Source: Branchipolynoe longqiensis (Eukaryota; Annelida; Polychaeta; Phyllodocida; Polynoidae). Taken from it: a stretch of DNA of 64,000 bases. The position numbers were made by a program, and so were the translations under genes. Below, in pieces: positions 1-11,124 of the stretch (its first letter is position 1; each line of letters starts with the position of its first letter). The stretch is from assembly GCA_030323885.1 (NCBI GenBank), contig CM059193.1, positions 59,230,042-59,294,041 on the forward strand, given 5' to 3'. Under the pieces are notes generated by a model that saw only the letters and a program-made list of their open reading frames with translations, was not told the DNA's origin and did not search any database.

Positions 1-126
1 GGGAAAAAAGTCAATATTATAACAGATTTAGTATGGGGGAAAAAACATGACGCTCAGATAAATTATTTGCATGTGCTTACGATTCGGACAGGGAGTGATA
101 CACAATTGCAGGTTTTGAGAAATGGT

Positions 127-436
127 TCTTCTTTTTTTTTCTTGAAGATTTATACTGCCTATTATGGATAAGTCTGAATAGACCATTAGACACTTTGTCA
201 ATAGAAAGCCCGAGCCTACACTTTTACCGACCCAAGGAATTTTTAACCTCCCACACCACATAGACATGGTATGAGAGTAACTAGCCTTTGATGACGCTGT
301 AAGTTATACACAGTGGTGGAAATCCAAATTGGCAGAGGTGGGGGCATGGGGAATCGAACCACCAAGCTTCAGATTAGGAGTCCGACCTAGAAAAAAGTCA
401 GACACTCGAAGCACTCTGACACTCTAAGCAGTCCTC
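127..436 (-). mobile_element. SINE-2 copy, tRNA-derived
   Basis: Read on the minus strand this has a tRNA-like head (A-box-like TGGCAGAGTGG in the best copies, B box GGTTCGATTCC), a body ending near TATAAATCTTCAAGAAAA, and an A-rich tail. The same sequence recurs at 4208-4483, 7644-7735 and 9194-9512, which defines the family. The head here is degraded. Confidence 0.75.
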
Positions 437-557
437 TTGTTTATTTATGTTATGTGGTACAAATAGAAAGTCAATCAAGCTGGTCTGAGTCCAGGGAAGG
501 TGACTCTCGAGGGGCCAAGAGTCTGCTGAGGAGGACCCCGAGCCGAGCCCTACTAAG

Positions 558-826
558 TTGGTTGGTTATTGCAATTTTACGTCCTGGCAACATCTAAGGT
601 CATATCAGGACAGGTGCCGACCTGTGACAATGCTCACTCATGGTGACTTTATAGTGCTGTCCCAATGGGAAATCAGGCCACCAGCACCATGACCTGATAT
701 CCTACTCAGTAATATTATCCTAAGATTGAGCTAACCAGCCCTTGCCATATCCTAATAATGCCGAGTGCCAGGCTAGGAAGTGACAAGTATCAATTTTGTG
801 AGTCATTGGTTTGACTCGAGCGGGAA
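558..826 (-). mobile_element. SINE-1 copy, tRNA head lost
   Basis: It matches the SINE-1 reference (24704-25049) in reverse: tail (GTTTTACGTCC in reverse), the CACTATAAAGTC block, and the domain ending in GATACTTGTC. It stops after the GACTCGA(C/G)CGGGA motif, so the tRNA-like head is missing. Repeat R1 follows directly. Confidence 0.85.
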
Positions 827-1450
827 TAGACGAGATCACCGTTCCGAGTGTCCATGCGCTGAAAATGGCATTTGCAGGAAAGCAAGGGCATACGGCCATT
901 GAGTTTGCCAATATGCATAGGGAAAAACTTCGATTTTATTCAGAATTAATCAAAAATACATCACAATTTGGCACAAACATGGACGGAAGGATGCAATATA
1001 ATAATATAATGAATATGTTTAAGACACAACTCCTCATAAATAAGCATTGTGAGCTAGGAAACATACAATTTCAGTCACTTTACAAGCTGATGTTTACATC
1101 ACCATTGATTAGACATAAGTAAATCTTGTTCTAAATATTAAAATGTCAAATGTGTCAATAAAAACTTGTTTCAAAGAAATATATAACCAATGTCTGATTA
1201 ACCCTACCCATTTCCTAGGCCAACAAATGTTATTAACCATAGGATATAAATAAAAACATGAATAAAATGAGTAAAACTGACTCTGGCTCTGGCTCTAACA
1301 CTAATCTGAGTGCCCAGATTGTTCTCAATCTAAATGCAGATGGTATTAGGTGTGCTTATTAGATTGATCTAAATGAAATGCTAGATAAACGATTACCATC
1401 TTAATTTATTATATATGTTTTTTTAGTTGGTATTCTATGTTTCAAACAAG
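827..1450 (+). repeat. Dispersed repeat R1, copy 1
   Basis: About 620 bp that recurs in the same orientation at 7077-7643. It begins TAGAYGAGATCACCGTTCC and ends near TAGTTGGTATTCTAT. A 103-codon frame inside (811-1122) is not conserved as an uninterrupted ORF in copy 2, so it is not called as a gene. A stretch reading ATTGAGTTTGCC also occurs on the minus strand of MITE-E, hinting at distant shared ancestry. Superfamily unknown. Confidence 0.7.
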
Positions 1451-2322
1451 ACTTAAGATGACCTGAAGAAACTAGCACATTTCATAGCTGCACCCAGCGT
1501 CTTAGCATTGGCCATGAGCTTAGCAGGGGTTTGTTTATCTTCCATGCATCCCACAATGCACCGCGCGGCTGGAATGGCTATGTAGTCTATTGAACTTCAG
1601 GTCTTCCGCACGGAAGGCATGTGCTATGCCGATTCGGCCACCGTGCTCGGTTGGGCGGGTGTTTATAAAGCTTTTTCACGAATGAGTTCCAATGCCTGAG
1701 GCACTGTTGGGGGGATCGGGGTGGTGTCTGAGGGTATGCTCCCCCAGGAAATGTTGAAATCTGGGCATATTCGATTAAACAACTCGAGCCACCCGAGCCA
1801 CCTTTTGGGGCATGCGCAGGCCATACGACCTCGGGTTGCATAAACGAATACGCTCGGGGTGGAAAAATGGTGGCTTAATCCAAAGCTTCTTTGTTTGTTT
1901 TTAAATAACTGATATAACTACAGCAAAATAGGATTTAAAGTATTTTATGATTGCATAGTTTAGTTATATTTCCATTTAATTAAATTGGTTTATTAAAAAA
2001 TAAAAAGCATTAAAAAAACACCTAGGATTTGTACTGGTAGCTGTTATCCTACAGGTACCGGTGCAAATGTGACGTCATCGCTCCTAGCCAACCCCAGCCA
2101 AGACGTGGGTTACTGGGGTCGGGTCGTTTTGCACACGGCACGTGTATTTTTAGACTCCCACTCGTGGTGTTCTATTTTAAATCATAACGCCGTGAGTTAG
2201 AATATGCTTACAATGGTATTGTTGGGACTCAAATAAATCGATCGATATAGGGGAGTGTTCGATCTGTGGAGGTGTTCGGTTAGAGAGGTTTTTACTCTAG
2301 TTCAGTATAGAGAGCGTGTTGG
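1451..2322. other. No gene seen; one SINE-1 head fragment
   Basis: Mostly unique, AT-rich sequence without a convincing ORF. The only recognised piece is a minus-strand fragment of a SINE-1 type-2 tRNA-like head at 1585-1645 (CTTCCGCACGGAAGGC and GATTCGGCCACCG). Confidence 0.5.
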
Positions 2323-2437
2323 AGTGGGGCAGCACTATAAAGTCACCAAGTGCGGACTGTCACAAGTCAGTACCCGTCCTGATATGACCTTAGATGTTGC
2401 CAGGACGTAAAACTCCAACAACCAACCAACCAACCAA
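2323..2437 (+). mobile_element. SINE-1, 5'-truncated
   Basis: It retains only the 3' third: GGGGCAGCACTATAAAGTC, the CCTGATATGACCTTAGATG block, AGGACGTAAAAC, and a CAAC-rich tail. This is the usual outcome of truncated target-primed insertion. Confidence 0.85.
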
Positions 2438-2728
2438 GAAGAATTACAATAAAAGCAACAACCTCATTAAGAACACTAATGAGCCAATTCCGATTACAAT
2501 ATTCTGAATAGATTAATTGTGGCAAGACCACACATATGCATTGACAGTGATTAAGGAGAAATTTAATGTACTAATCTAAATGAGATATTGCTAATTTCCA
2601 TCCTTTTTTTATTTCTGTGTATGTTCTTTTGCAGAATGTTAAATCTAATTATGAATTAATATGGCTCTGGCCTCTGAATCACACCATTCAGTGTGTAGGT
2701 TAAAGGTCAAGTCTGGGCATTCAATAAT

Positions 2729-2912
2729 ATTGTTTGATTGATTGATTGATTGATTTGGGTTTTACGTCCTACCAACATCTAAGTGCACTGACCTCCGACA
2801 GTGCATGGTTATTGCCACTTTATAGTTCTACCCCACTGGGATATGATTCTATGTCGCCACCACCATGATGTGATATCCCACTTAGTCACCTTATCCTGAC
2901 ACTGAGCCAATC
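2729..2912 (-). mobile_element. SINE-1, 5'-truncated, diverged
   Basis: A minus-strand copy from a (GATT)n-rich tail through GTTTTACGTCC to CTGACACTGAGCCAA. It has lost the head and is more diverged than the reference. MITE-D begins directly after it. Confidence 0.8.
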
Positions 2913-2916
2913 AGAA

Positions 2917-3851
2917 TTAAAACTGCATAATCCGATGAAAATATAAAAATGTCTAAACCAAAAAGGTGATCTAGATTGGACTTTACATATGTAACTTAGA
3001 TACTGGTGAACTTATCAAACTTTTACCGCCACACAGAATGGAACACCGAGTCAATTTAAAAGAATATGTTACTGCAGAAGCCTATGGTGTCAGAATGTTT
3101 GCATGCTTGTCAAAATTAGATTTTAACATTTGCACTTGACATTTCTCAAAAGTTGGCCATTTGAAATAAAAGCTACTTCACACAAAAGTAAGGTAGATTA
3201 TTCAATTCTTTTATTTCAACTCTCTGCAAGGTATGTTTACAATAAACTGAGGTGATACAAGAAATGCATACACATTCCTTACACAGACAGAAAGGATCCC
3301 AGAAAAGCGATGCTTATCTAGCTGGTCTCCATGATGTGAATGAACAAGTGATGACAATAACAAATGATTAAACTTAAGCTACATTTTTAACTAATTGATT
3401 ATGATGAGATACTGATGCGTCTCTTCACAGTTAGTAAAAAAACAAAGTAATGATAGGAATATTACATGTATATTGTGTCACGGATTCATGTACTTACATG
3501 CAATATCAGTAGTTATTTTGCATGTATGTTAATAGGGGTAAATTTTATATTCTTTGCCATAGCCACTTGATATTTTAAATTTTGCGACTAGTTAATGACA
3601 ACTATGTCCTATTATATATATTCTTTACTGGTAATTGATTTAGTATGCATTGAGATAGCTTATCTTTAGTTTTTTTTTACATAAGTTGTTCATAGTTTTA
3701 AGGTTTCTAATCTCTACTGGTATTGAGTTCCAGATATTGGTTCCTTGGTTTTCAGTTGTTATTTTGCCATATTTTGTTTTCTAGTTCTAACCTGATCTAT
3801 TTATCTCAGAAAATGACAGAAACTCAAAACCATCGGACTTAGCAACTTTAA
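2917..3851 (+). mobile_element. MITE-D copy, split by a LINE fragment
   Basis: A TTAA-flanked non-autonomous DNA transposon. The left end carries GCATAATCCGATG and the right end its inverse, CATCGGACT, followed by AACTTTAA. The body matches the intact copy at 52084-52438. The two halves (2917-3197 and 3789-3851) are separated by 591 bp of LINE sequence. Confidence 0.8.
3198..3788 (-). pseudogene. LINE 3' end nested in MITE-D
   Basis: On the minus strand it translates to a decayed C-terminus containing IWNSIPVEIRNL and a lysine-rich segment. This is typical of the end of the reverse-transcriptase ORF in CR1/L2-like LINEs. It finishes with GAAATAAAAGAATTGAA, the same type of tail as the LINE at 11430-12700. 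It is a 5'-truncated insertion; no catalytic domain remains. Confidence 0.65.
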
Positions 3852-3986
3852 GGTAAGCGATGAGACAGATTTGCTATAAAATGTTTGCTGTTGCTGGGCA
3901 CAGAAATCGAACCCACGACGTTCTACAATGGAAATAGGCTCTATCCAACCATGAGCATGAGTAAGTGACGGGTGCTGGTAACTGGT

Positions 3987-4207
3987 GTTTTAGGTCCTAG
4001 CAACATTGGAACAAGGCACGGACTGGTTGGCTCAGTGTTAAAATAATGTGACTGAACGGAATATCCGATCATGGTGCCTGTGACATGGTATTGTATCTCA
4101 GTGGGCCAACATTATGAAGTCATAATTGTGGTGTTCTCTTTATGGTGTTCCGTCCTGATATGACCTTAGATGTTGCTAGGACGTAAAACAACAACAAACA
4201 AACAAAC
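3987..4207 (+). mobile_element. Rearranged SINE-1 pieces
   Basis: A short reversed tail piece (GTTTTAGGTCCTAGCAACAT, 3987-4005) abuts a plus-strand 3' half (4008-4207) ending ACAACAAACAAACAAAC. The head-to-head join implies rearrangement or inversion during insertion. Confidence 0.75.
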
Positions 4208-4483
4208 TTTGTGGTGTTCTAATCTGAAGGTTAGTGGTTCGATTCCCCATACCATAACCTCTGCCAATTTGGAATTCCACCGCTGTGTATAACTTACAGT
4301 AACATCAAAGGCCAGTTGCTTTCATACCATGTCTATGTGGTGTGGGAGGATAAAAATCCTATGGGTCGGTAAAAGTGTAGACTCAGGCTTTTTATCGACA
4401 AACTGTCTAATGGTGAAAACAAGTCTATTCAGACTTATCAATGATAGGCAGTATAAATATTCAAGAAAAAAACCCTCATAATC
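4208..4483 (+). mobile_element. SINE-2 copy, plus strand
   Basis: It begins inside the tRNA-like head (B box GGTTCGATTCC near 4236) and runs to the A-rich tail after GGCAGTATAAATATTCAAG. It matches the reverse of the copy at 9194-9512. Confidence 0.75.
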
Positions 4484-4496
4484 ACGTACTTTCACA

Positions 4497-4545
4497 AGTT
4501 GATACCCTTTCTATATGACCTCAGATGTTGCTAGAATATAAAGCC
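4497..4545 (+). mobile_element. SINE-1 tail fragment
   Basis: Only the terminal block resembling ATATGACCTTAGATGTTGC and a few tail bases remain. Confidence 0.6.
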
Positions 4546-4560
4546 CCAATAAACCCATCC

Positions 4561-4632
4561 AAAGTATTTGAAGTGTAAACATGCTAAATTAATGTTGGCG
4601 TGTTTGTCAAGACTCTATCTGCATAGGCACCA
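4561..4632 (-). mobile_element. MITE-D internal fragment at the satellite edge
   Basis: TTGAAGTG(T/C)AAACATG(C/T)(C/T)AAATTAAT and CATAGGC match the minus strand of MITE-D, as seen in the copy at 46627-46868. In MITE-D the next bases are CAGTAACAGGTTC, which is exactly where the 31-bp satellite begins. This anchors the satellite inside a former MITE-D copy. Confidence 0.75.
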
Positions 4633-6943
4633 GCAGTAACAGGTTCCATTAAAGTTGCATACTGCAGTAACAGCTTCCATTAAAGTTGCATACTCCAGTA
4701 ACAGGTTGCATTAAAGTTGCATACTGCAGTAACAGCTTCCATTAAAGTTGCATACTGCAGTAACAGCTTCCATTAAAGTTGCATACTGCAGTAACAGCTT
4801 CCATTAAAGTTGCATACTGCAGTAACAACTTCCATTAAAGTTGCATACTGCAGTAACAGGTTGCATTAAAGTTGCATACTGCAGTAACAGCTTCCATTAA
4901 AGTTGCATACTGCAGTAACAGCTTCCATTAAAGTTGCATACTGCAGTAACAGCTTCCATTAAAGTTGCATACTGCAGTAACAACTTCCATTAAAGTTGCA
5001 TACTGCAGTAACAGGTTGCATTAAAGTTGCATACTGCAGTAACAGCTTCCATTAAAGTTGCATACTGCAGTAACAGCTTCCATTAAAGTTGCATACTGCA
5101 GTAACAGCTTCCATTAAAGTTGCATACTGCAGTAACAGCTTCCATTAAAGTTGCATACTGCAGTAACAGGTTGCATTAAAGTTGCATACTGCAGTAACAG
5201 GTTGCATTAAAGTTGCATACTGCAGTAACAGGTTGCATTAAAGTTGCACACCGCAGTAACAACTTCCATTAAAGTTGCATACTGCAGTAACAGGTTGCAT
5301 TAAAGTTGCATACTGCAGTAACAACTTCCATTAAAGTTGCATACTGCAGTAACAACTTCCATTAAAGTTGCATACTGCAGTAACAACTTCCATTAAAGTT
5401 GCATACTGCAGTAACAGGTTCCATTAAAGTTGCATACTGCAGTAACAACTTCCATTAAAGTTGCATACTGCAGTAACAGCTTCCGTTAAAGTTGCATACC
5501 GCAGTAACAGGTTGCATTAAAGTTGCATACCGCAGTAACAGGTTGCATTAAAGTTGCATACCGCAGTAACAGGTTCCGTTAAAGTTGCATACCGCAGTAA
5601 CAGGTTGCATTAAAGTTGCATACTGCAGTAACAGGTTGCATTAAAGTTGCACACCGCAGTAACAACTTCCATTAAAGTTGCATACTGCAGTAACAGGTTC
5701 CATTAAAGTTGCATACTGCAGTAACAACTTCCATTAAAGTTGCACACCGCAGTAACAACTTCCGTTAAAGTTGCATACTGCAGTAACAGGTTCCATTAAA
5801 GTTGCATACTGCAGTAACAGGTTGCATTAAAGTTGCATACTGCAGTATCAGGTTGCATTAAAGTTGCATACTGCAATAACAGGTTGCATTAAAGTTGCAT
5901 ACCGCAGTAACAGGTTGCATTAAAGTTGCATACTGCAGTATCAGGTTGCATTAAAGTTGCATACTGCAATAACAGGTTCCATTAAAGTTGCATACTGCAG
6001 TAACAGCTTCCATTAAAGTTGCATACTGCAGTAACAGGTTGCATTAAAGTTGCATACTGCAGTAACAGCTTCCGTTAAAGTTGCATACTGCAGTAACAGG
6101 TTGCATTAAAGTTGCATACTGCAGTAACAACTTCCATTAAAGTTGCATACTGCAGTAACAGGTTCCATTAAAGTTGCATACTGCAGTAACAGCTTCCATT
6201 AAAGTTGCATACTGCAGTAACAGCTTCCATTAAAGTTGCATACTGCAGTATCAGGTTGCATTAAAGTTGCATACTGCAGTATCAGGTTGCATTAAAGTTG
6301 CATACTGCAGTAACAGGTTGCATTAAAGTTGCATACTGCAGTAACAGCTTCCATTAAAGTTGCATACTGCAGTATCAGGTTGCATAACATATCAGAGGTT
6401 GCTTAAAGTTGCATACTGCAGTAACAGGTTGCATTAAAGTTGCATACTGCAGTAACAGGTTGCATTAAAGTTGCATACTGCAGTAACAGGTTGCATTAAA
6501 GTTGCATACTGCAGTAACAGCTTCCATTAAAGTTGCATACTGCAGTAACAGGTTGCATTAAAGTTGCATACTGCAGTATCAGGTTGCATTAAAGTTGCAT
6601 ACTGCAGTAACAGGTTCCATTAAAGTTGCATACTGCAGTAACAGGTTGCATTAAAGTTGCATACTGCAGTAACAGGTTGCATTAAAGTTGCATACTGCAG
6701 TAACAGCTTCCATTAAAGTTGCATACTGCAGTAACAGCTTCCATTAAAGTTGCATACTGCAGTATCAGGTTGCATTAAAGTTGCATACTGCAGTAACAGG
6801 TTGCATTAAAGTTGCATACTGCAGTAACAGCTTCCATTAAAGTTGCATACTGCAGTAACAGCTTCCATTAAAGTTGCATACTGCAGTAACAGGTTGCATT
6901 AAAGTTGCATACTGCAGTAACAGCTTCCATTAAAGTTGCATAC
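4633..6943. repeat. 31-bp tandem satellite, about 74 units
   Basis: The unit combines CTGCAGTAACAG, a variable hexamer-scale segment (GTTGC, GTTCC, CTTCC or ACTTCC types) and ATTAAAGTTGCATA. Most units carry a PstI site (CTGCAG). Variant types interleave rather than cluster, and one irregular unit lies at 6374-6415. No unique spacers occur between units, so it is not a CRISPR. It contains no gene. Confidence 0.97.
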
Positions 6944-7076
6944 AGGTTCCCTGTGTTAGTTACTGTGTTGGTATAACCAAACAAGGACGTCACAATAGGG
7001 GTACCTCCAGTCAGCCATGGGTGTATATGTAGGCCATTTCACTTCACTACCTAATCTTATATCAAATTCGACCTTG

Positions 7077-7643
7077 GTAATAGATGAGATCACCGTTCCG
7101 ACTGTGTATGCACCAAAACTGGTATTCGCGTACAGCCATTGAGTTAGCCGATACGCATAGGGAAAAACTTGGCAGAATTTGGCATAAACATGTAAGCACA
7201 CATGCAATATAATGATCTGATGAATATATCTAAGACAAAACTAGCCATAGTTAAACATTTTGAGCTAAGAAACATACAATTCCACACAAAACAATCAGTC
7301 TCTTTAAGGCTGCTATTCACATCACCATTATTAATTCTTGTTCTAAATATTAAAATGCCAAATGTGTCAACAAACACTTCTTTCAGAGAAATACATAACC
7401 AATATCTGATTAACCCGACTCATTTTCTAATTCTACATATGTCATTAACCATAGGCTATAAATAAAAACATGCATAAAATAAGTAAAACTGACTCTAGCC
7501 CTAGTCTGAGTGCCCAGATTTGTCTAAATCTAAATGCACATGGCATATGATGTGCTGATTATATTGATGTAAATGCAATGCGGGATAAACGATTAATATC
7601 TTAATGTAATTTTTTTTTTTTTTAGTTGGTATTCTATTTTTCA
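7077..7643 (+). repeat. Dispersed repeat R1, copy 2
   Basis: The second copy of R1 in the same orientation as 827-1450, with several small deletions near its start. Shared blocks include GAGATCACCGTTCCGA, AACATACAATTYCA and TTCTTGTTCTAAATATTAAA. Confidence 0.7.
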
Positions 7644-7735
7644 AAGAAGGCATGGGGAATCGAACCACTGACCTTCAGATTAGGAGTCCGACCTAGAAAA
7701 AAGTCAGACACTCTAACCACTCCGCCACAGAGAAC
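7644..7735 (-). mobile_element. SINE-2 head-only fragment
   Basis: Reverse of the SINE-2 tRNA-like head: GGCATGGGGAATCGAACCA (B-box complement), GGAGTCCGACCTAGAAAAAA, then ACTCCGCCACAGAG. The body is absent. Confidence 0.75.
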
Positions 7736-8040
7736 AATAATGTGGAGAACCCATTAGGTTGTTTCATTATTATTATTATTATTATTTCTTGTTTGTGTGG
7801 TTTGTGCATGATTATTTCTCGCAAGCGGTAACAAGAAATAATCTTTGTTTGTTTGTTTTGCTGGGGGGGTCGCTCAACAAAAAAACAAAAAATTATTTAT
7901 CGTTGCCGCCTGTGGTTTTTCTACCAGTGCTGTTACGGTAATTGCATTACCGTGGTCACAATGATTGTGACAGCCCCGACTGGATCACCACAAAAAAACA
8001 CACACACACATACTTACTTACACATGCATCTAAACTATGC
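7736..8040. other. Low-complexity interval
   Basis: Contains a TTA microsatellite (about 7766-7788), homopolymer runs and CA repeats. Short frames here are low complexity. No gene seen. Confidence 0.6.
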
Positions 8041-8369
8041 ACCAGACGGGATGGCCGAATGAGTTGAGTGTCCGTCTCCCGTTTTGGTAGATCGTTGGAT
8101 TCGAATCCTGGTCGAGTTAAACCAATGACCTAAAAATTGATACTTGTCGCTTCCTAGCCATACTCTTGGCATTAATAGGATAGGGCAAGGACTGGTTGGC
8201 TCAGTGTCAGGATAATGTGACTGAGTGGGATATCGGGTCATGGTACTGGTGGCCTGGTCTCCCAGTAGGGCAGCACTATAGTCACCATGAGTGCGCACTG
8301 TCACAAGTCGACCCCGTCCTGATATGACCTTAGATGTTGCCAGGATGTAAAACTCCAACAACCAACCAA
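8041..8369 (+). mobile_element. SINE-1, near full length, type-1 head
   Basis: It starts CCAGACGGGATGGCCGAATG (A-box region) with a B-box-like ATTCGAATCC, then the full body, and ends in GTAAAACTCCAACAACCAACC. The head is class-II-tRNA-like, with a long variable region between the boxes. Confidence 0.92.
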
Positions 8370-8508
8370 ATGAGCTGCATCTAAACTAATCTCCAAGCAC
8401 AGTCCTGGCTGCCATACATATGCAATGTATGTATATAATGATGTGCTTTATAATCTACTATGGGAATATAAACAAGGACACTACCACTTATCAGTTCTCT
8501 TCTCTATA

Positions 8509-9012
8509 CAGTACAACCCCATTAAACCAAGCTCGGTCAAACCAAACGATTGTTTAATCCACACTTTTTTCGGCGGCCTGGCAAAATACTACCATTTATC
8601 ATATAAAAAAGTTGGTTAAACCAAAGTCGGTTAATCCAAAGTATCGGTTAATCCAAACAAAATTGTCGACCCTAGGCCACTTCCGGTACAGTTAAACCAA
8701 ACTTGCATGTGGTTTTAAGGTCATCTAGGACTTTTGTATATGATAAATGGTAGTATTTTGACATGTCGCCGAAACAAGTTTGGATTAACCGATCGCTTGA
8801 TTTAACCATGCTTGGTTTAATGATGTTAAACTGTATATGCATAAAAACAATAATCATAGTGCCCACATACATTGTATATTACATTCATAATGCACCAAAG
8901 TTTTTCGCAAAGCCAAGTCAAAGTCAAAGTCAAAGCTCGGTTAAACCAATGATTGGTTAATCCAAACAAATTTCTAGGGTCCCTTCAAGTTTGGTTTAAC
9001 GGGGTTATACTG
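8509..9012 (-). mobile_element. MITE-B, about 500 bp, pogo-like ends
   Basis: Ends are inverted repeats of the type CAGTAYAACCCCRTTAAACC, flanked by TA. Inside lie further copies of GGTTAATCC/GGTTTAAC motifs, so the element has TIR-like modules within TIRs. The copy at 39487-39959 is its reverse complement over essentially the whole length, including the internal modules. CAGT-type ends with TA targets suggest the Tc1/mariner-pogo superfamily (inference). No transposase. Confidence 0.8.
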
Positions 9013-9193
9013 CACTAGGTATTACCTACTATCCTCCTGTCACAGGAGTTAGTTCCTGCTTCTGCCACACCGACACCAGAATTCATGCTCAGAAGCCGAC
9101 AACCGCCATTCAGGCTGAAATGAAACCATGAAGCCGCCATCATTCCATTAATGAAACCCCGGCTTTTTGTTCGCAGAAGCTGCCACATCCCTT

Positions 9194-9512
9194 TTTCTTC
9201 TTGAAGATTTATACTGCCTATTATGGATAAGTCTGAATAGACTTGTTTTCACCATCAGACCGTTTGTTGTTAGAAATCCCAGACCTACATTTTTACCGAC
9301 CCAAGTGATTTTTAAGCTGTCATACCACATAGACATGGTATGAGAGCAACTGGCCTTTGATGACGCTGTAAGTTATACACGGTGGTGGAAATCCAAATTG
9401 GCAGAGGTGGGGGGAGGGGGGGGGGCATGGGGAATCAAACCACCAACCTTCAGATTAGGAGTCCGACCTAGAAAAAAAGTCAGACACTCTAACCACTCTG
9501 CCACAGAGGACA
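9194..9512 (-). mobile_element. SINE-2, fullest copy, with TSD
   Basis: It runs from a T-rich tail (CTTCTTGAAGATTTATACTG) to the tRNA-like head (GACACTCTAACCACTCTGCC, the A-box complement, preceded by the B-box complement). A direct repeat CATCCCTT occurs at 9186-9193 and 9513-9520 and is a plausible target-site duplication. Confidence 0.82.
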
Positions 9513-9679
9513 CCATCCCTTATGTAATTCCCTACTCAATACAACATTGTTAGACTTCAACTGGAAACCAAATCAATGAATGTTATTTGACAACAAATAA
9601 CTAAAATGGATTTTTCAGTTGTTATGCCAGATTCCTTTATATGCATGGCGACCAGGACTGATGGGCATCAACAGATTAG

Positions 9680-9682
9680 ATG

Positions 9683-9730
<48 letters not shown>
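9680..9730. repeat. AT microsatellite
   Basis: A (TA)n run with occasional TTTA interruptions. MITE-A starts at its right edge, consistent with insertion at TA. Confidence 0.95.
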
Positions 9731-9734
<4 letters not shown>

Positions 9735-9933
9735 ACCTCTCTAACCGATCACTTCCACAGATCGACCACAGATCGGCCACTTCCCTCAATCGATCGCTTT
9801 ATTTGGGTCCCAAACGATTGCCCATACAATACCATTGTAATGATAGAAAAAAACTCCCTAAACCGACCACCTCCCTAAATGGACGATTGAAAATCAGTCC
9901 CATGTTCGGTCGATTTAGAAAGGTTTTACTGTA
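9731..9933. mobile_element. MITE-A copy 1, pogo-like
   Basis: About 200 bp with inverted ends of the type TAACCTCTCTAACCGA and TCGATTTAGAAAGGTTTTACTG, plus internal CGACCACTTCC repeats. The left CAGTA is lost in the AT run. No ORF. Confidence 0.8.
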
Positions 9934-9953
9934 CATACATATATATATGTATA

Positions 9954-10154
9954 CAGTAAAACCTCTCTGACCACCCACCTTCATAAATCGACCACTCCCC
10001 TATTTTGATCGGTTTATTTGGGCCCCAAACGATTGCCCATATGGGTCCCAACAATACCATTGTAACCATATTCTAACTCCCTAAACCGACCACTTCCCAA
10101 AATGGCCAATTTAAAGTTGGTCCCATGCTCGGTCGATTTAGAGAGGTGTTACTG
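9954..10154. mobile_element. MITE-A copy 2, pogo-like
   Basis: Ends CAGTAAAACCTCTCTGACC and the inverse TTTAGAGAGGTGTTACTG, flanked by TA. It is in the same orientation as copy 1, about 20 bp away. The internal TTTGGG(C/T)CCCAAACGATTGCC block is shared with copy 1. Confidence 0.85.
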
Positions 10155-10169
10155 TATATATATATATAT

Positions 10170-10974
10170 GGGTCACTCTCCTGAAAACTGGCCAGAAGTG
10201 TCACATGAAGAGTTAAAATCTAATATTTGAATTTTTCACATTTCTTGGTTGCAAATGAAAGCTGGAAATCTCCCCTTTACATCTATGTAAAATATAAATT
10301 GATGAGATAAAAAATAAAGATGTAGTCCATGATTAAGCTATGTCTTATGGCAGTATAACATGTGTGTCACACGTGTAACACATGTTTAGGACACCACACA
10401 GTCTGCTTAATCAAAATCTAATCACAATTAAATAATATCATACTTAGAAGCATATTAATCATGGCATAATATACAGAAATATGTAGTGCTTATATTGATA
10501 AAAAAAAGTAATTCCCAGCCATGCTTTATTCACTGAATAATTAGTGTACAATATTTGTGTGGCATCAGGACACCACTGGTTACACGTGTGACGGAAATTT
10601 GTAATGTTATTTTTGACGACAACAAAATTGATTATTTTTAAATTTAGGCATGCATACATGTTAATAAATATTTCCCTTTTGATTTGGGAACTGTTTTGTT
10701 TGATATATCAATGCAATATAAGATGTTAATAAGGATTCAACCATGTCCCATATGTCATGTTACAAATGACTGACTGTAAAATGGGCTTTTTTGGTACAAA
10801 AACACTTCATGACTAAAAGGACCAAAGTTGCACACAGTTTATTTTATTTCCCTTATTTCTTTCATCAAATCTGAACATGAATATGAAAAGTATAAGAAAA
10901 AAATAAGTAGGAAGCTTTTTTATTGATGTTTTAAAATCCCATCCCATGCTGACCAGTTTTCAGGAGAGTGACCC
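10170..10974. mobile_element. 805-bp TIR element, family unknown
   Basis: Terminal inverted repeats of 26 bp (10170-10195 and 10949-10974) match at 25 of 26 positions by my reading. They begin GGGTCACTCTCC and are flanked by TA-rich sequence on both sides. The interior is AT-rich with no convincing ORF; a 66-codon frame at 10459-10659 resembles nothing known to me. There is also an internal inverted pair around GACACACGTGTAAC-like motifs. It is a non-autonomous DNA transposon of unassigned superfamily. Confidence 0.8.
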
Positions 10975-11124
10975 ATATATATATATAGTGCCTACCACAT
11001 CCTACGACGGGGACAGCAATACTGGCGGCACGGATGGTATTGATCACATGACAAGCTGCACTCTCCAAGCACAGAGAGCTATGTTAGCCCATTCACACTC
11101 ACTGCTACCTATATAGACTGAACA

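Noticed and set aside
4633..6943. CRISPR-like array of short direct repeats
   Set aside because: Units are contiguous 31-bp tandem copies without unique spacers, in a eukaryotic repeat context. It is a satellite.
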